A DNA stretch of 7,709 nt. It comes from Rubrobacter sp. (GTDB lineage Bacteria; Actinomycetota; Rubrobacteria; Rubrobacterales; Rubrobacteraceae). The stretch lies in assembly GCA_016781725.1 (NCBI GenBank), contig JADDPU010000557.1:1-7709 (forward strand). Reading direction: 5' to 3'. A model generated the notes under the pieces. It did not search any database. It was not told the DNA's origin and worked only from the letters and a program-made list of their open reading frames with translations. A program made the translations under genes and the position numbers. Of this stretch, positions 6,696 through 7,709 are shown piece after piece (positions within the stretch are counted from its first letter, which is position 1; each line of letters opens with the position of its first letter).

Positions 6696-6743
6696 AGGAA
6701 GGGCCGGGAGCGGTACCGCCCTTCTTGGCAGCTACCAAGTTTT
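6696..6743 (+). terminator. Two adjacent stem-loops, the second followed by TTTT (weak terminator candidate)
   Basis: GAAGGGC (6698-6704) pairs with GCCCTTC (6718-6724) across a 13-nt loop and can extend by a G-U and an A-T pair. Directly after it, CTTGG (6724-6728) and CCAAG (6735-6739) form a 5-bp stem with a 6-nt loop, followed by TTTT (6740-6743). They share bases, so they would be alternative folds. They lie downstream of the integrase homology, where that gene's terminator could be expected, but the final stem is short and the T-run is minimal. Confidence 0.3.
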
Positions 6744-6769
6744 ACCTGCAAAACGCCGCTATTTCCGAG

Positions 6770-6811
6770 TGGGCGATGCTGGGTTCGAACCAGCGACCTC
6801 CTCCTTGTAAG
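6770..6811 (-). other. 3' half of a tRNA-Val(UAC) gene: attachment-site core (attP-like)
   Basis: On the minus strand, from 6811 down to 6770, this reads as anticodon loop CTTACAA (anticodon TAC), anticodon stem 3' side GGAGG, variable loop, a perfect T-arm (GCTGG-TTCGAAC-CCAGC), acceptor 3' strand ATCGCCC and discriminator A. CCA is not encoded. Upstream of the loop the bases needed to pair with GGAGG are absent (CATAA instead), and there is no D-arm or acceptor 5' strand, so this is not a functional tRNA. A fragment running from the anticodon loop to the 3' end, next to an integrase gene, is the classic core shared between an element and its tRNA target. Confidence 0.75.
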
Positions 6812-6842
6812 TTATGCCATCCCCCCTATTCGTATGGTTTAT

Positions 6843-6859
6843 CGGGTTCAACGGGTTCA
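6843..6859 (+). repeat. Right pair of CGGGTTCA direct repeats (candidate integrase arm sites)
   Basis: CGGGTTCA occurs at 6843-6850 and 6852-6859 with a 9-bp period, in the same orientation as the CGGGTT pair on the left of the tRNA fragment. The pair starts about 31 bp beyond the fragment's edge. Confidence 0.4.
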
Positions 6860-6898
6860 TCAGATCCGCTTATCTATGCCGAAAAGGTGTGTTCCGTT

Positions 6899-6916
6899 GT
6901 CATCGAGCCGTCATCG
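6899..6916 (+). repeat. GTCATCG direct repeat pair, 11-bp period
   Basis: GTCATCG is found at 6899-6905 and 6910-6916. It belongs to the repeat-rich, gene-free stretch between the tRNA fragment and the gene at the right end. It may be a protein-binding pair with one-turn spacing, or chance. Confidence 0.3.
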
Positions 6917-6935
6917 GGGTACGTTACGGCCAGCC

Positions 6936-6957
6936 CGGTTGCAGTACGGTTGCAGTA
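6936..6957 (+). repeat. Perfect tandem repeat of an 11-bp unit (CGGTTGCAGTA x2)
   Basis: Two contiguous identical copies occupy 6936-6946 and 6947-6957. The period is about one helical turn, as for arm-type or accessory-protein sites near attachment sites, or iterons. It lies about 125 bp from the tRNA-Val fragment and about 100 bp beyond the 3' end of the gene at 7063-7709. In the remaining bases between 6960 and 7062 I see no gene and no clear signal. Confidence 0.5.
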
Positions 6958-7062
6958 AATCGGGCGCTGGTAGCCTTCGGAAGAGCCGAGCTCGCTATCC
7001 TTGCCTTCACCGCGCGATTTGGCAACACACTGCAAACTAAACCGCTCTGCTCGTCGGTCGCT

Positions 7063-7709
7063 TCAGGTTGTCGTCCTGATCTCCTGAGCTATCCAGTCGA
7101 GTACTCCGAGGAACTTCGCAAGGGCAGTCTCATCGTTGAGGGTGGTCAATGGGATACTCGGCCACTTTTCGATAGCACTACGAGGTACGGTGACTCCTGG
7201 GATGTCGTTCAAGCGACGAAGGAGCTCGAGGCGTTTATGCTCATCGTTAAACGGAGGGTGCTTCTTCATCTTGTCGAACATGATGTAGAAGTAGTCGCCC
7301 GTCCATACCTGTATAGGTTTATGCTCTGCTCCCCCGTGTTCGATCACAGGGGTGAAAGTTCCATACTGCTTACCCTTACCCCATATGATTCGGGACGCGT
7401 GGGTGGTAGCCCACTCGAAGATCGTCCTGGCTGACTCGACCGCCTCAGGAGCCTGAGCTTTAAGCTCCTCAAAGAAAGAAACCTCATCCCACTGCCTACT
7501 GACGCCAGTGGCACCCGATTTCTTTTGCTGTGCCTCTACCGTCTGTCCGACGACGCGAGGAACTAGGGTCTTCAAGTCTCCACCGACGTACTGCTTGATC
7601 TCGACCGCCAGCACCTCCGCGGGGTCCATCTGCTGGTTAAGAAACTCCACCACCCGCCTAAGTGTTGTAGGAATCTCATCTGCCACGAAAACGAGGCGTA
7701 CCTTACCGG
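7063..7709 (-). CDS. Conserved hypothetical protein, C-terminal part (N-terminus off window)
   Basis: The minus-strand frame is open from the right edge to a TGA at 7063-7065, about 215 codons. The GTG at 7686 could be read as a start, but codons upstream of it continue in a family-like way (GKVRLVF before VADEIP), so the gene very likely begins outside the window. The sequence resembles a widespread bacterial hypothetical family with VADEIPxxLRRxVEFLN followed by AEVLAVEIKQY and a C-terminal part rich in RLELLRRLNDIPGV and FLGVLDWIAQEIR. I recall such proteins carrying a nuclease-like N-terminal domain, which cannot be checked here. EIK within that motif (residues 29-31 from the GTG) resembles a (D/E)xK motif, but I doubt its Lys is conserved. 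Base composition is about 55% GC, clearly lower than the operon on the left, consistent with acquired DNA. Function unknown. Confidence 0.7.
   Translation of the reverse strand, partial: GKVRLVFVADEIPTTLRRVVEFLNQQMDPAEVLAVEIKQYVGGDLKTLVPRVVGQTVEAQQKKSGATGVSRQWDEVSFFEELKAQAPEAVESARTIFEWATTHASRIIWGKGKQYGTFTPVIEHGGAEHKPIQVWTGDYFYIMFDKMKKHPPFNDEHKRLELLRRLNDIPGVTVPRSAIEKWPSIPLTTLNDETALAKFLGVLDWIAQEIRTTT

Larger units (their letters stand above)
6254..6958 (+). pseudogene. 5'-truncated tyrosine recombinase/integrase (catalytic domain only)
   Basis: Resemblance to phage-type integrases begins at PKSRRLIHLT (from about 6257) and runs to ARDMQDALS (about 6643). Catalytic residues are present: HDLRH (His at 6473, with the Arg of box II), LLGHATVAIT, and the nucleophile Tyr in DTYSH (codon at 6581). 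Missing are the arm-binding and core-binding N-terminal domains and the first catalytic Arg. An intact integrase is usually 350-400 residues; about 130 homologous residues remain. The frame is open upstream to a GTG at 6200, but that stretch is the antisense of the regulator remnant and has no ribosome site. It also stays open through the tRNA fragment to TAA at 6956-6958, an extension with no family resemblance. The protein is probably inactive. It once catalysed site-specific integration, most likely at the tRNA-Val sequence just downstream. Confidence 0.75.

Noticed and set aside
6770..6845. A complete tRNA gene on the minus strand
   Set aside because: Only the 3' half exists: the bases before the anticodon loop do not pair with GGAGG, and no D-arm or acceptor 5' strand can be found.
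6814..7434. 206-codon plus-strand frame over the right-end gene
   Set aside because: It overlaps the conserved minus-strand protein antisense and shows no family resemblance, and its 5' part covers the repeat region.
1..7709. CRISPR array or insertion-sequence ends
   Set aside because: I found no set of regularly spaced 24-40 bp repeats and no transposase frame with terminal inverted repeats. The only mobile signature is the integrase remnant with its attachment site.

Overview
The window is GC-rich (about 68-70% in the left three quarters). It uses GTG and possibly TTG starts and packs genes tightly on one strand. Together with the style of its proteins, this suggests a high-GC actinobacterium, perhaps of the Rubrobacter type. 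That assignment is inferred from composition and protein resemblance; there is no rRNA or other firm marker.

Left block (1-4936, all minus strand, read right to left): plsY (glycerol-3-phosphate acyltransferase) abuts a 763-residue fusion of an alcohol-forming fatty acyl-CoA reductase with a HAD-IB phosphatase. The fusion overlaps a zinc-dependent medium-chain alcohol dehydrogenase by 23 bp. After about 155 bp comes a LarA/DUF2088 (nickel-pincer racemase-like) gene that runs off the left edge. The first three genes are almost certainly one operon. A lipid role (acyl-phosphate/acyl-CoA use, fatty alcohol formation, perhaps ether lipids) is the most economical reading, but it is inference. The gap before the LarA-like gene contains a nested inverted repeat.

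Middle (4937-5999): a divergent intergenic region has -10-like boxes facing each way and an 8-bp hairpin. A tandem GNAT acetyltransferase gene follows on the plus strand and looks leaderless.

Right block (6000-7709) is a mobile-element scar. The C-terminal remnant of a large ATPase/LuxR-type regulator (minus) meets the 5'-truncated catalytic domain of a tyrosine recombinase (plus) within about 10 bp, so both lost their 5' ends at one junction. Downstream of the recombinase lies a 42-bp 3' half of a tRNA-Val(UAC) gene with no matching 5' half. Paired CGGGTT repeats lie on both sides of it and more short tandem repeats on its right. This layout fits an attP-like site, or a junction between tandem elements. 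The last part, at roughly 55% GC, holds the C-terminal part of a conserved hypothetical protein that enters from the right edge.
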